Below are positions 52,101-59,509 of a DNA stretch of 64,000 bases, one piece after another. The notes beneath the pieces are model-generated. The model was not told the DNA's origin. It saw only the letters and a list, made by a program, of their open reading frames with translations, and searched no databases. A program made the translations under genes and the position numbers. Each line of letters starts with the position of its first letter. Positions within the stretch are counted from its first letter, which is position 1. The stretch lies in assembly GCF_047314965.1 (NCBI RefSeq), contig NZ_JBLBVK010000046.1:52499-116498 (forward strand), in the 5' to 3' direction. Source of the DNA: JAVJUV01 sp047314965 (lineage in GTDB: Bacteria; Pseudomonadota; Alphaproteobacteria; Rhodobacterales; Rhodobacteraceae).

Positions 52101-52515
52101 CGTTGAAATAGAAATAGCTGCCCATCCCGCAGCCGGCATAGACGCCGACGTTTCCGCCGACGCTCTCGGGCGGATGGCCCGCATGCTCCATCGCCTCCCA
52201 CGCGGTCTCCAGGAACTGGCGGTGCTGCGGGTCCATGACCGCGGCTTCCTTGGGCGACAGGCCGAAGAACTCGGCATCGAAATCGGCAAAACCGTCCAGT
52301 GGTGCGGCGAAGGGCACGTAATCGGCGCCGCCGGACTTGCTTTCCGGCACGCCGGCCGCCGCCAGCTCATCCTTCGAGAGTTCCCGGATCGAGGACAGAC
52401 CACCACGCAGGTTCGACCAGAACGCATCCACGTCCCCGGCGCCCGGAAGGCGCACGGCCATACCGACGACAGCAATATCGTCACTACGCCTCTGGTCGGT
52501 CTTTCTGTCCGTCAT
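46141..52515 (-). CDS. Type I polyketide synthase, KS-AT-KR-DH-ACP-TE
   Basis: The product has 2124 residues from ATG 52515. The ketosynthase (12-440) has Cys185 in TACSTS, His321 in CHGTGT and His361 in NIGHLD. The acyltransferase (about 530-880) has Ser635 in GHSMGE and an AAHS motif in place of HAFH or YASH, so its extender unit is uncertain. After a long structural subdomain the ketoreductase (about 1155-1365) shows TGGLGGIG and a catalytic Tyr1321; MQD in place of LDD weakly suggests B-type stereochemistry. The dehydratase (about 1395-1650) comes after the KR; its His motif is DEHRTSHGDALLPG with the Gly one residue later than usual, and its Asp is in HPGVMD. The ACP serine is Ser1780 and the thioesterase triad is Ser1928, Asp1955, His2085. 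The NRPS follows 57 bases downstream. Confidence 0.92.
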   Translation of the reverse strand: MTDRKTDQRRSDDIAVVGMAVRLPGAGDVDAFWSNLRGGLSSIRELSKDELAAAGVPESKSGGADYVPFAAPLDGFADFDAEFFGLSPKEAAVMDPQHRQFLETAWEAMEHAGHPPESVGGNVGVYAGCGMGSYFYFNVCSNRDLVADTGMFLLRHTGNDKDFMSTRVSHAFDLKGPSIGLQTACSTSLVAIHYAAQALQSGDCDMALAGGVTIELPQGRGYVYKENEILSPDGTCRAFDHKAGGTVFGSGAGVVVLRRLEDAIADGDHIWAVLKGSAINNDGAVKASYLAPSVEGQAAAITKAHRAAGVDAGSVGYVECHGTGTYLGDPIEVAALTDAFRETTDAVDFCRIGSVKTNIGHLDTAAGVASFVKAALALHNEEIPASLNFEAPNPAIGFEGSPFRVNAELTAWPRGDKPRRAGVNSLGVGGTNAHAVLEEPPLADPSGESDWPFHPLVLSARSKKALDAATDRLAAHLEGPGANQPLADIAFTLKEGRHGFDRRRVVVAESAEEAAALLRECHPRRVFSHTVVGDDPDVVFMFPGGGAQYAGMARELYDTEPVFRDWMDKGLAILEPQLDFDIRAVWLPEPGGEEAANARLQAPSVQLPLIMIVEYALAQLWMSWGVKPAALIGHSMGENTAACLSGVMTLEECVNLVLLRGRLFETVERGGMLSVPLSEEDLRTRLPKDLDIASVNAPGLCVVSGTQAALDRFAEELVMDGIESRRIQIDIAAHSRLLEPILGDFGAFLRTLDLKAPAIPFVSNRTGDWITDSEATDPEYWVGHLRNTIRFRDGLTTLSDKADRLYIEVGPGVALASLAGQHDVITSNQVIGTLRHPEDPVADDVHFMGMLARVWAAGGSFDWSQIWAGARRLRVPLPTYPFQHSRYFIEPAKSIPVGEEPELSRLQDRDQWAWRPIWTPAYSKCDPEDIESLGAGSPKTWLVFEDNTGLGAELCKRLRSAGHDVVSARPGDVFSRDGEDGYILAVERGQDSFDGMIRDLKARGRMPERLAHLWLVTADERARPGSSFFHRVQEQGFWSLFQFARAWEEHGGGPLHINVVTSEAVRVGAEPLRYPEKATIAGPARVIPREFPGITCATMDIPAPSGRQHPALMHVIEELLAGPSNTIAAVRGDKRYVQSWRPVAIPPASEFRIAEGQVVLITGGLGGIGLTLAETLIRERGAKVAIVSRRALPERSEWERIIRLAPVGDRLAGRLSHLIELEALGEIRVMAADVSNLEEMQAALGEIRASLGPVSGVIHAAGVMQDAPILAKDMLEISDVLTPKVHGTNVLMRLFADKMPEWIALFSSVSTVTAPAGQVDYVAANEYLNACAQKLDNERTRVRVINWGPWAEVGMAFNALEGVSETSLAIGQEVHQPLIASAFAGGGGSATFHARWSTADQWVLDEHRTSHGDALLPGTGYLELFAEALAAKGETRPFEIADLTFISPLRAPDDTAVAVRVTLDSAPDGYRVRVESSEGEEGYELNAEASLRLLKASEAPRIDVAKIARRCGPAETAPELSVLPTPQAQHLQLGPRWQVMRKRRFGENEGMAELRLTTRDEGYRLHPGVMDIATGFGLPLVDGYEPDQFWVPLSYGRVRVHGPIQGETVSWIRSAPENSAAGKTARFDITVAAPDGRVLVEIECFTMHRMSAGQVFAGASAGTRRGAGRDLSPGEARLRRFVEQGIPPEDGAEMFFRAMASDQRQLVISSLDLNTMIAEVERTAEALPGTGAEFERPDLDSDFVEPANDLERRLAGFWSELLGVANVGVEDDFFDLGGHSLIAVRLFAKIKSEFSIDMPISVLFEAPTIRKCAELIASQTDMQTSLEGPAETVEKPDQRRFRHVVAMQERHGATGTPFFMVAGMFGNVLNLRHLAHLIGTERPFYGLQARGLYGEDQPHQSLGDAARDYIAEIRQVQPEGPYMIGGFSGGGITAYEMARQLKAAGEEVAALVLLDTPLPRRRPLSRQDRLKLQFLKLREQGAAYPFDWARQRIRWEFEKRRAVEIEAGETEFHNAAIQAGFLRAISVYEVEPWAGPMTLLRPPLSRRYEVAPGRFVNERRQYADHTNDWDQYVPNLQVIEVPGDHDSMVLEPNVRVLASRMRALLEAADKERGSADFEDLHAAE

Positions 52516-53390
52516 CCTGCCGTCACCATTATCACCAAGCAAACACGACTAAGGCCTACCTGGTCACCCCCGAGTAAAACACCACCAAGGCGATATTTGG
52601 ACTTTATCCAGATATTGTGGCCAATCGTTGGTTCCATCAAGACCTGTCGGAAACACGAACCACACTGTATCTTGACGAAAGACATTGTGTACAGTTTTGA
52701 AATGCTGTTTCCCCTCAGAAGCCTGTCCCTGAACATCCAAAGAAATCTTTGGCGGTCAGCTGCCGGAAAAAACACGTATTCGACGAGTATTTCGGGCCTG
52801 GTGAGAGGTAAAATCCCGGATTCGCCACCGAATTCCGCGCGAATCACGACAGAATCGTGGCAAGCGCCGGCCGTTTCTCCCGGAAAGTTCCGTCCGCCGA
52901 CATGAGCCGCCCCGCCTTGCCATTCCGTCGAATCGAACGGCTCTCAATGGGATCGCCCCCGGCAAAGGAGACCCGGACCTCCCCCGGCTGTCGCGAAAAA
53001 GCGATCCGCTCGAAGACAGGCCGCGTGGCAGAACCACGGGCACGCGAAACTCTGGGAAGAAATGGCCCGGTCATCGAGCGCGGAACGCCCCCCGTTCGAC
53101 CCGGATTGCCGTCCTTCCTGTTTCCGGAAACGCCACCTTTCACATGGTCCGCTGATGAGCCCGAAACACAATGAAGAGATCTGAAATCTCAGGTTAATGC
53201 CCGAAAATGTTCGAATTCCGTGGTAAAAAATGCTGCCCCCAGAGGGCATCCAGAGTCTATATCTTGATGCCCCATCTTGCACCGTTCGCCCAATAAAATG
53301 GGGGATAAACTCTAAATTTCCTGTTCCAACCTATCCCAGCCCGCCCCATGATACCCCATATATTAAGGGGGATTGAAACGGGGACGAACA
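52516..53390. other. 875-base stretch without a convincing gene
   Basis: This lies between the PKS start and the integrase remnant. Short open frames occur on both strands (for example 52844-53143) but none has a recognisable family pattern, ribosome site or consistent codon use. It should contain the promoter of the PKS/NRPS operon. Base composition is more AT-rich at 52600-52800 and 53160-53390 than in neighbouring genes. A small hairpin CACGA-CAGAA-TCGTG lies at about 52846-52860. No tRNA or clear attachment site was found next to the integrase remnant. Confidence 0.5.
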
Positions 53391-54306
53391 ATGGTCCGCG
53401 CACTTCACCGCCTCACGGCATCGGAACTCAAGGGCAAAAGTCCAGGCAAGCACGCGGATGTCGGCGGTCTTTGGCTAAAAGAGACAGGACGGCGGCGCTC
53501 AATAGGTTCTGCGCTACACTCTCTACTCCCGCCGCCACGAAATGGGTCTCGGAGCCTTCCCTGAAGTCTCTTTGAAGGAAGCGCGACAGGAAGCCGAGAA
53601 ATGGCGCGCGGTCGTTCGATCCGGCAAGGACGCCATCAAGGAACGCGAACGCCAGCGCCGAGAGGCTGAGCGCAACATGCATCTTCTGCGGGATATTGCC
53701 CTTGATGCATTCGAGAGCCGCAAGGCTGAACTCAAGGGCGATGGCAAAGCGGGACGCTGGTTCAGTCCCCTGGAACTGCATGTGCTGCCCAAGCTGGGCG
53801 GTATGCCAGTAGGACAGATCGACCAACGTGACATCCGGGACACCCTCGCCCCTATCTGGCACACGAAAGCAGACACCGCCCGAAAGGCCATGAACCGGCT
53901 TGGCATCTGCCTGCGCCATGCAGCGGCGCTGGGCCTCGACGTGGACTTGCAAGCGACAGACAAGGCCAAGGCGCTTCTGGGCAAGCAACGCCACACGGTG
54001 AAGAATGTGCCCGCGATGCCTTGGCAGGATGTACCTGCCTTCTATCGGAGTTTAAGCGGCGGAACAGCGTCTGAACTGGCCCTGAAGCTACTGATATTAA
54101 CAGGGGTCCGGTCTTATCCCTTGCGCCATATGCACGAAGGCCAGATCGACGGCGATGTTTGGACAATTCCAGCAAAAGCCATGAAAGGGCGTCTCGGCGC
54201 GACAAGCGATTTCACAGTGCCTCTATCGCAGGAAGCCCAGCGCGTGATTGGTGAACTCCGCCGAAATTGGGGCGATGGAGCCAGCCCGTCAAACGCTGTC
54301 GGTTAA
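53391..54306 (+). pseudogene. Decayed tyrosine integrase (P4-type, DUF4102 N-terminus)
   Basis: The normal N-terminus MVRALHRLTASELKGKSPGK followed by GGLWL opens at ATG 53391. The reading frame then shifts by one base in an AAAA run near 53477-53481. In the shifted frame KRQDGGAQ is followed by TAG, where relatives have a Trp codon, then VLRYTLYSRRHEMGLGAFPE and the rest of the protein continue to 54306. So there is one frameshift plus one nonsense codon. The central core-binding domain (AGRWFSPLELHVLPKLGG, then DTARKAMNRLGICLRHAAAL) and the first catalytic region LILTGVRSYPLR are kept. The chain ends before the R-H-R-Y part of the catalytic site. It cannot be active and marks an old island or prophage end. 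Confidence 0.85.
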
Positions 54307-54559
54307 TGACTGTTGTTTGGGCAAATATCGTATAAATAATTGATATTAATGTTTTTTATGAATTTCTGAGGGTGCGTGCGTGCTGAAAAAACCGGCAATC
54401 CTGCACTCTTCACCACAATTTTCTGCATCGCAGCATTGACTTGGTGACCGCAAAGAGTACGTTTGCGACATGAATGTTCTGTAAGCGACATATTTGGCGC
54501 TAGAAAAGCCAGCGCCCGGCGTAACCGCCGCATACCCAGCCCCTTCCCATGAGGTCATC
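54307..54559. promoter_or_regulatory. AT-rich leader of the glucosylglycerol operon
   Basis: These 253 bases separate the integrase remnant from gpsA. They are markedly AT-rich at 54322-54360. A hairpin CGCAAA-GAGTACG-TTTGCG lies at about 54450-54468. The operon promoter is expected here; no exact -35/-10 assignment is made. Confidence 0.4.
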
Positions 54560-55702
54560 ATGCAGCATCAGTCTTTCGATGCAGGCGGTGTGCCGTCTGC
54601 AGTCCAACCTTTCAAGCGTCCGGCAGTGATCGGCATCGGCTCCTGGGGCACGGCCCTCGGCGCGACGCTCGCTGACAACGGGACTTCGGTGCGGATATGG
54701 GGTCGGAAGGCGGAGGCCATTCAGGACATCAACGCCAACAATCGCAACGAAGCCTACGTCGCAGAAGCACCGTTGCCACCGTCTTTGCACGCCGTTCACA
54801 AGATGGCCGATGCGGTGCGAGATGCCGATGTTGTGTTGATCGTCGTGCCGTCGAGCGCCATCCGTTCGGTATCGCGTCAGGTTGGAGAGTATCTCGCGCC
54901 CGGCACACCGGTGGCGATCTGTGCCAAAGGGATCGAAGCCGAGACGGGACTTCTGATGACCCAGATCTCGGAGGAAGAATTGCCCGGGCATCCGATTGGC
55001 TGCGTCTCTGGCCCGACATTTGCACGCGAGACAATCCTTCGCCATCCCACCGCGGCAACGGTCGCCTTTCCGTTTTCGCCGCTCGACCGGATTTCGCCCG
55101 AGAAGAGCCCGGCGGTACGCCTTGCCGTGTCGCTTACCACCGAGCATTTCCGGGCTTACGTCTCGGACGACCTTGTGGGCGTCGAAATCGGCGGTGCGGT
55201 AAAAAACGTGATCGCTCTGGCCTGCGGGATGATGACCGGGGCGGGCTTTTCCGACAATACCCGCGCGGCGCTGATCACGCGCGGGCTGGACGAGATGAAG
55301 CTGTTGAGCGCTGCCTTGGGTGGGCGGCGCGAGACCCTGACGGGTCTCTCGGGCCTGGGCGATCTGACGCTGACCTGCAACAGCACCACCTCCCGGAACA
55401 TGTCGCTAGGCCTGCAACTGGGCGCTGGCACACCACGAGCTGAGTGTTTCGAAGGCCGTCCTGTCGTCGTGGAAGGCGAGGCGAATGCTGTCTCGATTAC
55501 CGATCTGGCCCGGAAGCTCAGCATCAGTATGCCGATCTGCGAAACGGTTCGGGCCATCCTCCATGAGGGCGCTGACCTGGGGCAGGCATTTGCCGCGCTT
55601 TGGGCACGCCCCCTTGAAGCCGAGCCGATGGCGATGGAGTTCGCTATTGCCCACCCCGCAACCGACAAAGACATAGCAACGCTTGCAGAAAGGATCTCAT
55701 GA
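54560..55702 (+). CDS. gpsA: NAD(P)H-dependent glycerol-3-phosphate dehydrogenase
   Basis: The product has 380 residues, about 45 longer than usual, with the extra length at the N-terminus (about 20) and in a loop. The Rossmann motif VIGIGSWGTALGATLA starts near residue 22. Family motifs CVSGPTFARE, GGAVKNVIALACGMMTGAGF (catalytic Lys), and NTRAALITRGLDEM, then LSGLGDLTLTC are all present. It reduces dihydroxyacetone phosphate to sn-glycerol-3-phosphate. Directly followed, with a four-base overlap, by a phosphatase and ggpS, it would supply the acceptor for glucosylglycerol-phosphate synthesis. It may be a second, dedicated gpsA. GAGG precedes ATG 54560. Confidence 0.88.
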   Translation: MQHQSFDAGGVPSAVQPFKRPAVIGIGSWGTALGATLADNGTSVRIWGRKAEAIQDINANNRNEAYVAEAPLPPSLHAVHKMADAVRDADVVLIVVPSSAIRSVSRQVGEYLAPGTPVAICAKGIEAETGLLMTQISEEELPGHPIGCVSGPTFARETILRHPTAATVAFPFSPLDRISPEKSPAVRLAVSLTTEHFRAYVSDDLVGVEIGGAVKNVIALACGMMTGAGFSDNTRAALITRGLDEMKLLSAALGGRRETLTGLSGLGDLTLTCNSTTSRNMSLGLQLGAGTPRAECFEGRPVVVEGEANAVSITDLARKLSISMPICETVRAILHEGADLGQAFAALWARPLEAEPMAMEFAIAHPATDKDIATLAERIS

Positions 55703-56478
55703 CCCGGCACGAAACGTTCGCCGTCACACCCATTTCCGAAAAGGACATGGTTCTTGCAACCGACCTTGATGGGACTTTCCTTGGAGGGACCGACAAGGAA
55801 CGGGGACAGTTCTATTCCTGGATTGAAAACAACCGACACCAGGTCGGGCTGATCTTTGTGACGGGGCGCGATCCTGGGTTCATCTCGAATGAGGTGAAAA
55901 ACGGTCTGCCCGCCCCCGATTACGTGATCGGTGATGTTGGCACGACAATTGCCAGCTTCGACACGGACGGCCATGTGGCCCCGATCCAGGAACTGGAGGC
56001 CGAGATTGCCGAAGCCTGGGGCGCCGCTGGTATGAAAGTGTCGAACGCGCTCCGCTCGATAAGGGGGCTGACGCCGCAATCATCGGCTTTTCGCTATCGC
56101 ATAAGCTATGACATGGACCCCGAGACGTTCGACGCCAAGGCTCTCGATATCGTCGCCAGTTTTGGGCTGGATTCGTTGATCTCGGACAACCGGTTCTTCG
56201 ATGTATTGCCGAAGGGAGTGAGCAAGGGACCGTCTCTTCTGCGGCTGCTGACCTATCTCAGCGTCGACAACTCGAAGACGCTGGTGGCTGGCGACACGCT
56301 GAATGATCTTTCGATGCTGGATTTGGGCTTGCCGGCGGTCGCCGTTGGCGGTTCGGAGCCTGGGCTCATCGAGAAGGTCAAGGATTTGCAGCACCTTCAT
56401 TGTGCCAAGGGTGTCGGCGTGACCGGGATTGCCGAGGCGATCCTGCATCACGGCTTTCTGGCGCAGAACCCGGCCTAA
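55699..56478 (+). CDS. HAD-IIB phosphatase, probable glucosylglycerol-phosphate phosphatase
   Basis: The product has 259 residues. HAD motif I is LATDLDGTFLGG (nucleophile Asp and acid/base Asp), motif II is IFVTGRDPG, motif III Lys is in LPKGVSKGPSL, and motif IV is VAGDTLNDLSML. The cap type matches sucrose-phosphate or mannosyl-3-phosphoglycerate phosphatases. Because it sits between gpsA and ggpS, the likely substrate is 2-O-glucosylglycerol-phosphate. Some heterotrophs carry such a HAD domain fused to the synthase (GgpPS); here the genes are separate. It overlaps gpsA by four bases, and ggpS starts 10 bases later. Confidence 0.78.
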   Translation: MTRHETFAVTPISEKDMVLATDLDGTFLGGTDKERGQFYSWIENNRHQVGLIFVTGRDPGFISNEVKNGLPAPDYVIGDVGTTIASFDTDGHVAPIQELEAEIAEAWGAAGMKVSNALRSIRGLTPQSSAFRYRISYDMDPETFDAKALDIVASFGLDSLISDNRFFDVLPKGVSKGPSLLRLLTYLSVDNSKTLVAGDTLNDLSMLDLGLPAVAVGGSEPGLIEKVKDLQHLHCAKGVGVTGIAEAILHHGFLAQNPA

Positions 56479-56488
56479 GGAGACGGCT

Positions 56489-57982
56489 ATGTCATCGGAT
56501 CTTGTCATTGTCTATCACCGCCAGCCTTACGAGGAGGCTATTGAAAACGGCAAGCTCGTACGTCGGGTGAACAAAAGCCCGAACGGGATCGTGCCGACGC
56601 TGAAGAGTTTTTTCGGAAGGGTGGATCACGCTTCCTGGATCGCCTGGAAACTGGCCGACGATCCGTCGGCGCCAGAGTTCGAACAGAAGGTCGAAATCAG
56701 CGACGAGTACGGGCAATATACCGTTTCACGTCTGGCGCTTTCGGAAGACCAGGTGCGCGAGTTCTACCATATCACCTCGAAAGAGGCGTTCTGGCCGATC
56801 CTGCACGCGTTCAAGGAGCGGTACAATTACGACCCCGTCGATTGGGAGAATTTCCGGGATGTGAACAAGCGCTTTGCCGAGTCGGCGGCGGAAGAAGCTG
56901 CGGAAGGTGCCCTTGTCTGGGTGCATGATTACAACCTCTGGCTGGTGCCGGGGTATCTTCGAAAGATGCGACCTGACGTGCGGATCGCGTTTTTCCATCA
57001 CACGCCGTTTCCCTCAGCCGACATGTTCAACGCACTTCCCTGGCGACGGGAAATCATCGAGAGCCTTTTGGCCTGCGATGATGTCGGCTTCCACATTCCA
57101 CGCTATGCGGCGAACTTCGTTTCCGTGGCGAGTAGTCTCTTTGACGTGGAACTCGGCGACACAGTCGCCGTGGACCCCGCCTTTGTGAGCGAGGCGACAG
57201 CCCTGACCGAGCGGTCGATCCGCGAAACGATCGCTCATAACGGGCGGAAGACCGCGATAAACGTTTGTCCTGTCGGGGTGAACACTGACTATCTGGATAA
57301 GGTAGCCCGCGCGCCTGAGACAAATGCGCGGCTGGCCGCAATCCGCCAGGAACTTGGCAAGAGCCAATTGGTCATCTCGGTCGGGCGCACCGATTACACA
57401 AAAGGAGGCGTGCAACAGCTGGAAGCGTTTGAACGCATACTTGAGGCAAACTCTGAGTTGCGCGATCAGAAGTTGCGATTAATGCATATCTCGGTCTCGG
57501 CCAACCGAAACATGACGGCCTATGCCGAGATTCAGGCCGAGATCGAGCAGGTCGCCGGGCGGATCAATGGCAGGTTCGGCACCTTCGACTGGCAGCCGGT
57601 GACGCTGGTTTCGCGCGCGCTCCCGCTTGAGGAACTCGTGGCCTATTACCAGGCAGCCGATGTTGCGTGGATCACGCCTTTGGCGGATGGAATGAATCTT
57701 GTCTGCAAGGAATATATCGCTTCCCGGCATGACGAGGACGGGGTTCTGGTTCTGTCGGAATTCGCCGGGGCAGCGGTACAGCTGCATGATGCGCTTGTGA
57801 CCAATCCGTTTTCGCACCGTTCCATGGATCGCACGATCCTAGAGGCGCTAAGAATGGATTCACTGGAGCGTAGGCGACGGATGAGGCGGCTGCGGGCGGC
57901 TGTCAAATCCGATGACATCAGAACATGGCAGCCGGGGACGCTGGAATTGAGCGGCCCAACCAAAAACACGGCCGCGGCCTGA
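56489..57982 (+). CDS. ggpS: Glucosylglycerol-phosphate synthase
   Basis: The product is a 497-residue GT20-family protein. The N-terminal loop RRVNKSPNGIVPTLKSFFG replaces the R-GG loop of trehalose-6-phosphate synthase, and VWVHDYNLWLVPGYLRK, FFHHTPFPSADMFNALPWR, CDDVGFHIPRYAANF, VGRTDYTKGG and PLADGMNLVCKEYIASR are the GgpS-type donor and acceptor motifs. It transfers glucose from a nucleotide sugar to glycerol-3-phosphate. The operon context (gpsA and galU) supports GgpS rather than OtsA. AAGGAGACGG precedes the ATG. The product after dephosphorylation is the compatible solute glucosylglycerol. Confidence 0.88.
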   Translation: MSSDLVIVYHRQPYEEAIENGKLVRRVNKSPNGIVPTLKSFFGRVDHASWIAWKLADDPSAPEFEQKVEISDEYGQYTVSRLALSEDQVREFYHITSKEAFWPILHAFKERYNYDPVDWENFRDVNKRFAESAAEEAAEGALVWVHDYNLWLVPGYLRKMRPDVRIAFFHHTPFPSADMFNALPWRREIIESLLACDDVGFHIPRYAANFVSVASSLFDVELGDTVAVDPAFVSEATALTERSIRETIAHNGRKTAINVCPVGVNTDYLDKVARAPETNARLAAIRQELGKSQLVISVGRTDYTKGGVQQLEAFERILEANSELRDQKLRLMHISVSANRNMTAYAEIQAEIEQVAGRINGRFGTFDWQPVTLVSRALPLEELVAYYQAADVAWITPLADGMNLVCKEYIASRHDEDGVLVLSEFAGAAVQLHDALVTNPFSHRSMDRTILEALRMDSLERRRRMRRLRAAVKSDDIRTWQPGTLELSGPTKNTAAA

Positions 57983-58069
57983 AACGCACGCCGGAAAACA
58001 CCCACAGAACACCTTCCGGATCGCGCACCTTCCTTTGCGCGACCGGTGGAGAATTGAGAGGATCTTGCA

Positions 58070-58954
58070 ATGACAACTCAGGTTCGAACCGCCATTTTCC
58101 CTGTTGCTGGCCTTGGCACCCGCTTTCTGCCGGCCACAAAAGCAACACCCAAAGAGCTGCTCCCGGTACTCGACACGCCACTGATTCAATACGCGATTGA
58201 CGAGGCCCGGGCCGCCGGGATCGAGCGGATGGTCTTCGTGTCGCACAAGTCGAAGCCTGCAATTGAACGGCATGTGATGGACGACATACGCCTTCGCCGC
58301 GAGCTCGAGGCCCGAGGCAAGCCACAGCTTGCAGAAGAGCTGAAGGAGGCAGCGTTCTGCCCGAAGACCGATGATGTCGTCTTCACGATGCAGGACGAGC
58401 CGAGAGGGCTGGGCCACGCCGTCCTCTGCGCCAGGGAGCATGTGCTCGATGGGCCCGTCGCGGTGATCCTGCCCGATGACTTGATTCTTGGCACGCCCTG
58501 CCTTGGCGAGATGATCGAGGCCTATGACGGCGGGCACTTGGTTTCGACGATGGCTGTGGCGGCGGAAGATGTCTCGAAATACGGAGTGCTTGCCGTGACC
58601 AGTCAGCAAGGGCGCATCACCCGTGCTCACGGCATGGTCGAAAAGCCGGCCGTGGAAGACGCGCCTTCCCGTCTAGCCGTAATTGGCCGTTATGTGCTGG
58701 ACCCCGACATCTTCCACGCGCTCGAGACCCAGGCGCCAGGCGCGGGCGGCGAGATCCAGCTGACCGACGCGATCGACGCGCATGCGATGGAGCGTCCGAT
58801 TTCCGGATTCCGCTTTTCGGGAACGCGATTCGACTGCGGTTCTAAATCGGGGATGCTGGAGGCGACGCTGCATCTGGCCGGACAGGATCCGGAACTGGCC
58901 GAGGTACTGGATGCCTATACGGGCAACCGGAACCACGCGAGGAGCGCGGCTTAA
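58070..58954 (+). CDS. galU: UTP-glucose-1-phosphate uridylyltransferase
   Basis: The product has 294 residues, the normal length. The nucleotide signature FPVAGLGTRFLPATKATPKE is followed by LLPVLDTPLIQYAIDEA, VFVSHKSKPAIERHV, the magnesium Asp in VILPDDLIL, GVLAVTSQQGRIT, VEKP and RYVLDPDIFHALE. It makes UDP-glucose from UTP and glucose-1-phosphate. As the last gene of the ggpS operon it suggests that UDP-glucose may be the donor here, whereas cyanobacterial GgpS uses ADP-glucose. GAGAGGATC precedes the ATG. Confidence 0.92.
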   Translation: MTTQVRTAIFPVAGLGTRFLPATKATPKELLPVLDTPLIQYAIDEARAAGIERMVFVSHKSKPAIERHVMDDIRLRRELEARGKPQLAEELKEAAFCPKTDDVVFTMQDEPRGLGHAVLCAREHVLDGPVAVILPDDLILGTPCLGEMIEAYDGGHLVSTMAVAAEDVSKYGVLAVTSQQGRITRAHGMVEKPAVEDAPSRLAVIGRYVLDPDIFHALETQAPGAGGEIQLTDAIDAHAMERPISGFRFSGTRFDCGSKSGMLEATLHLAGQDPELAEVLDAYTGNRNHARSAA

Positions 58955-59128
58955 TCCCACCTCCGAGGTGCGGCGCTCTCGCCGCCCGAGACCCAATACA
59001 CGGGGGAAAACGCGTTCGCGCGGATGTCAGCTGTATGTTAGCCCTCAATGCCCCAAGCGCAGTTTCGAGGTGGTGCACCGACTTTGTCACGAGTTAGCCG
59101 GCGCACCTCCCCACAATGGCTCCGATAA

Positions 59129-59509
59129 AAGGCCACGAAACTTCTACTTTTCAATCTCTTCTATTCAGGGACTGGCCAAAGCAAATTGCGCGAGGCGTCC
59201 TTGGCGACTGGCATCGGCGTGGCGGTCGCTCTGTTTCGATCGCGGAACTACCTTGCCGATTTCGACGCGATCTACGCACAGCTTGGATCGACGATCAGGA
59301 TGGTCAGCGTCGCCAGTGCCAATCTGACCCCCGAGTTCGTTTCAAGACTCGAAGAACTGGGGATTGTGCTGACGATAAGTTCCGGTGGCCCCGAGGATTC
59401 GGCCTTGGTCAACGGCAATGATACGGGTCTCTGGCGCACAGTGCTTGATTGCGGGTTCTCCGCGTCCATAGATCAACCGGACCTCGTGCTGAAGCTCCTG
59501 GGCAAGTGA
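59129..59509 (+). pseudogene. C-terminal gene fragment, possibly from a glycerophosphodiesterase-like protein
   Basis: The frame is open from 59129 to 59509 without a good start; TTG 59186 is possible. The sequence GIGVAVALFRSRNYLADFDA, FVSRLEELGIVLTISSGGPE and IDQPDLVLKLLG has the beta/alpha periodicity and the terminal 'tDqPdlll.lLg' pattern I associate with TIM-barrel GDPD-type proteins. The catalytic N-terminal part is missing. It is best read as a remnant. The family assignment is weak. Confidence 0.4.

Noticed and set aside
48865..52905. A very long open frame (over 1,300 codons) antisense to the PKS gene, and similar ones at 46153-48807 and 41647-44073
   Set aside because: They are mirror images of high-GC third codon positions in the PKS and NRPS genes; their translations are Arg/Gly/His-rich with no domain pattern.
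52844..53143. A 99-codon minus-strand frame upstream of the PKS, considered as a regulator
   Set aside because: There is no DNA-binding pattern, and an overlapping plus-strand frame looks equally open.
53160..53390. A tRNA or attachment site next to the integrase remnant
   Set aside because: A GTTCGAATTCC patch looked like a T-loop, but the flanking bases do not form a T-stem or any acceptor stem.
56489..57982. Trehalose-6-phosphate synthase (otsA)
   Set aside because: The N-terminal acceptor loop and the gpsA/phosphatase/galU context fit glucosylglycerol-phosphate synthase better.
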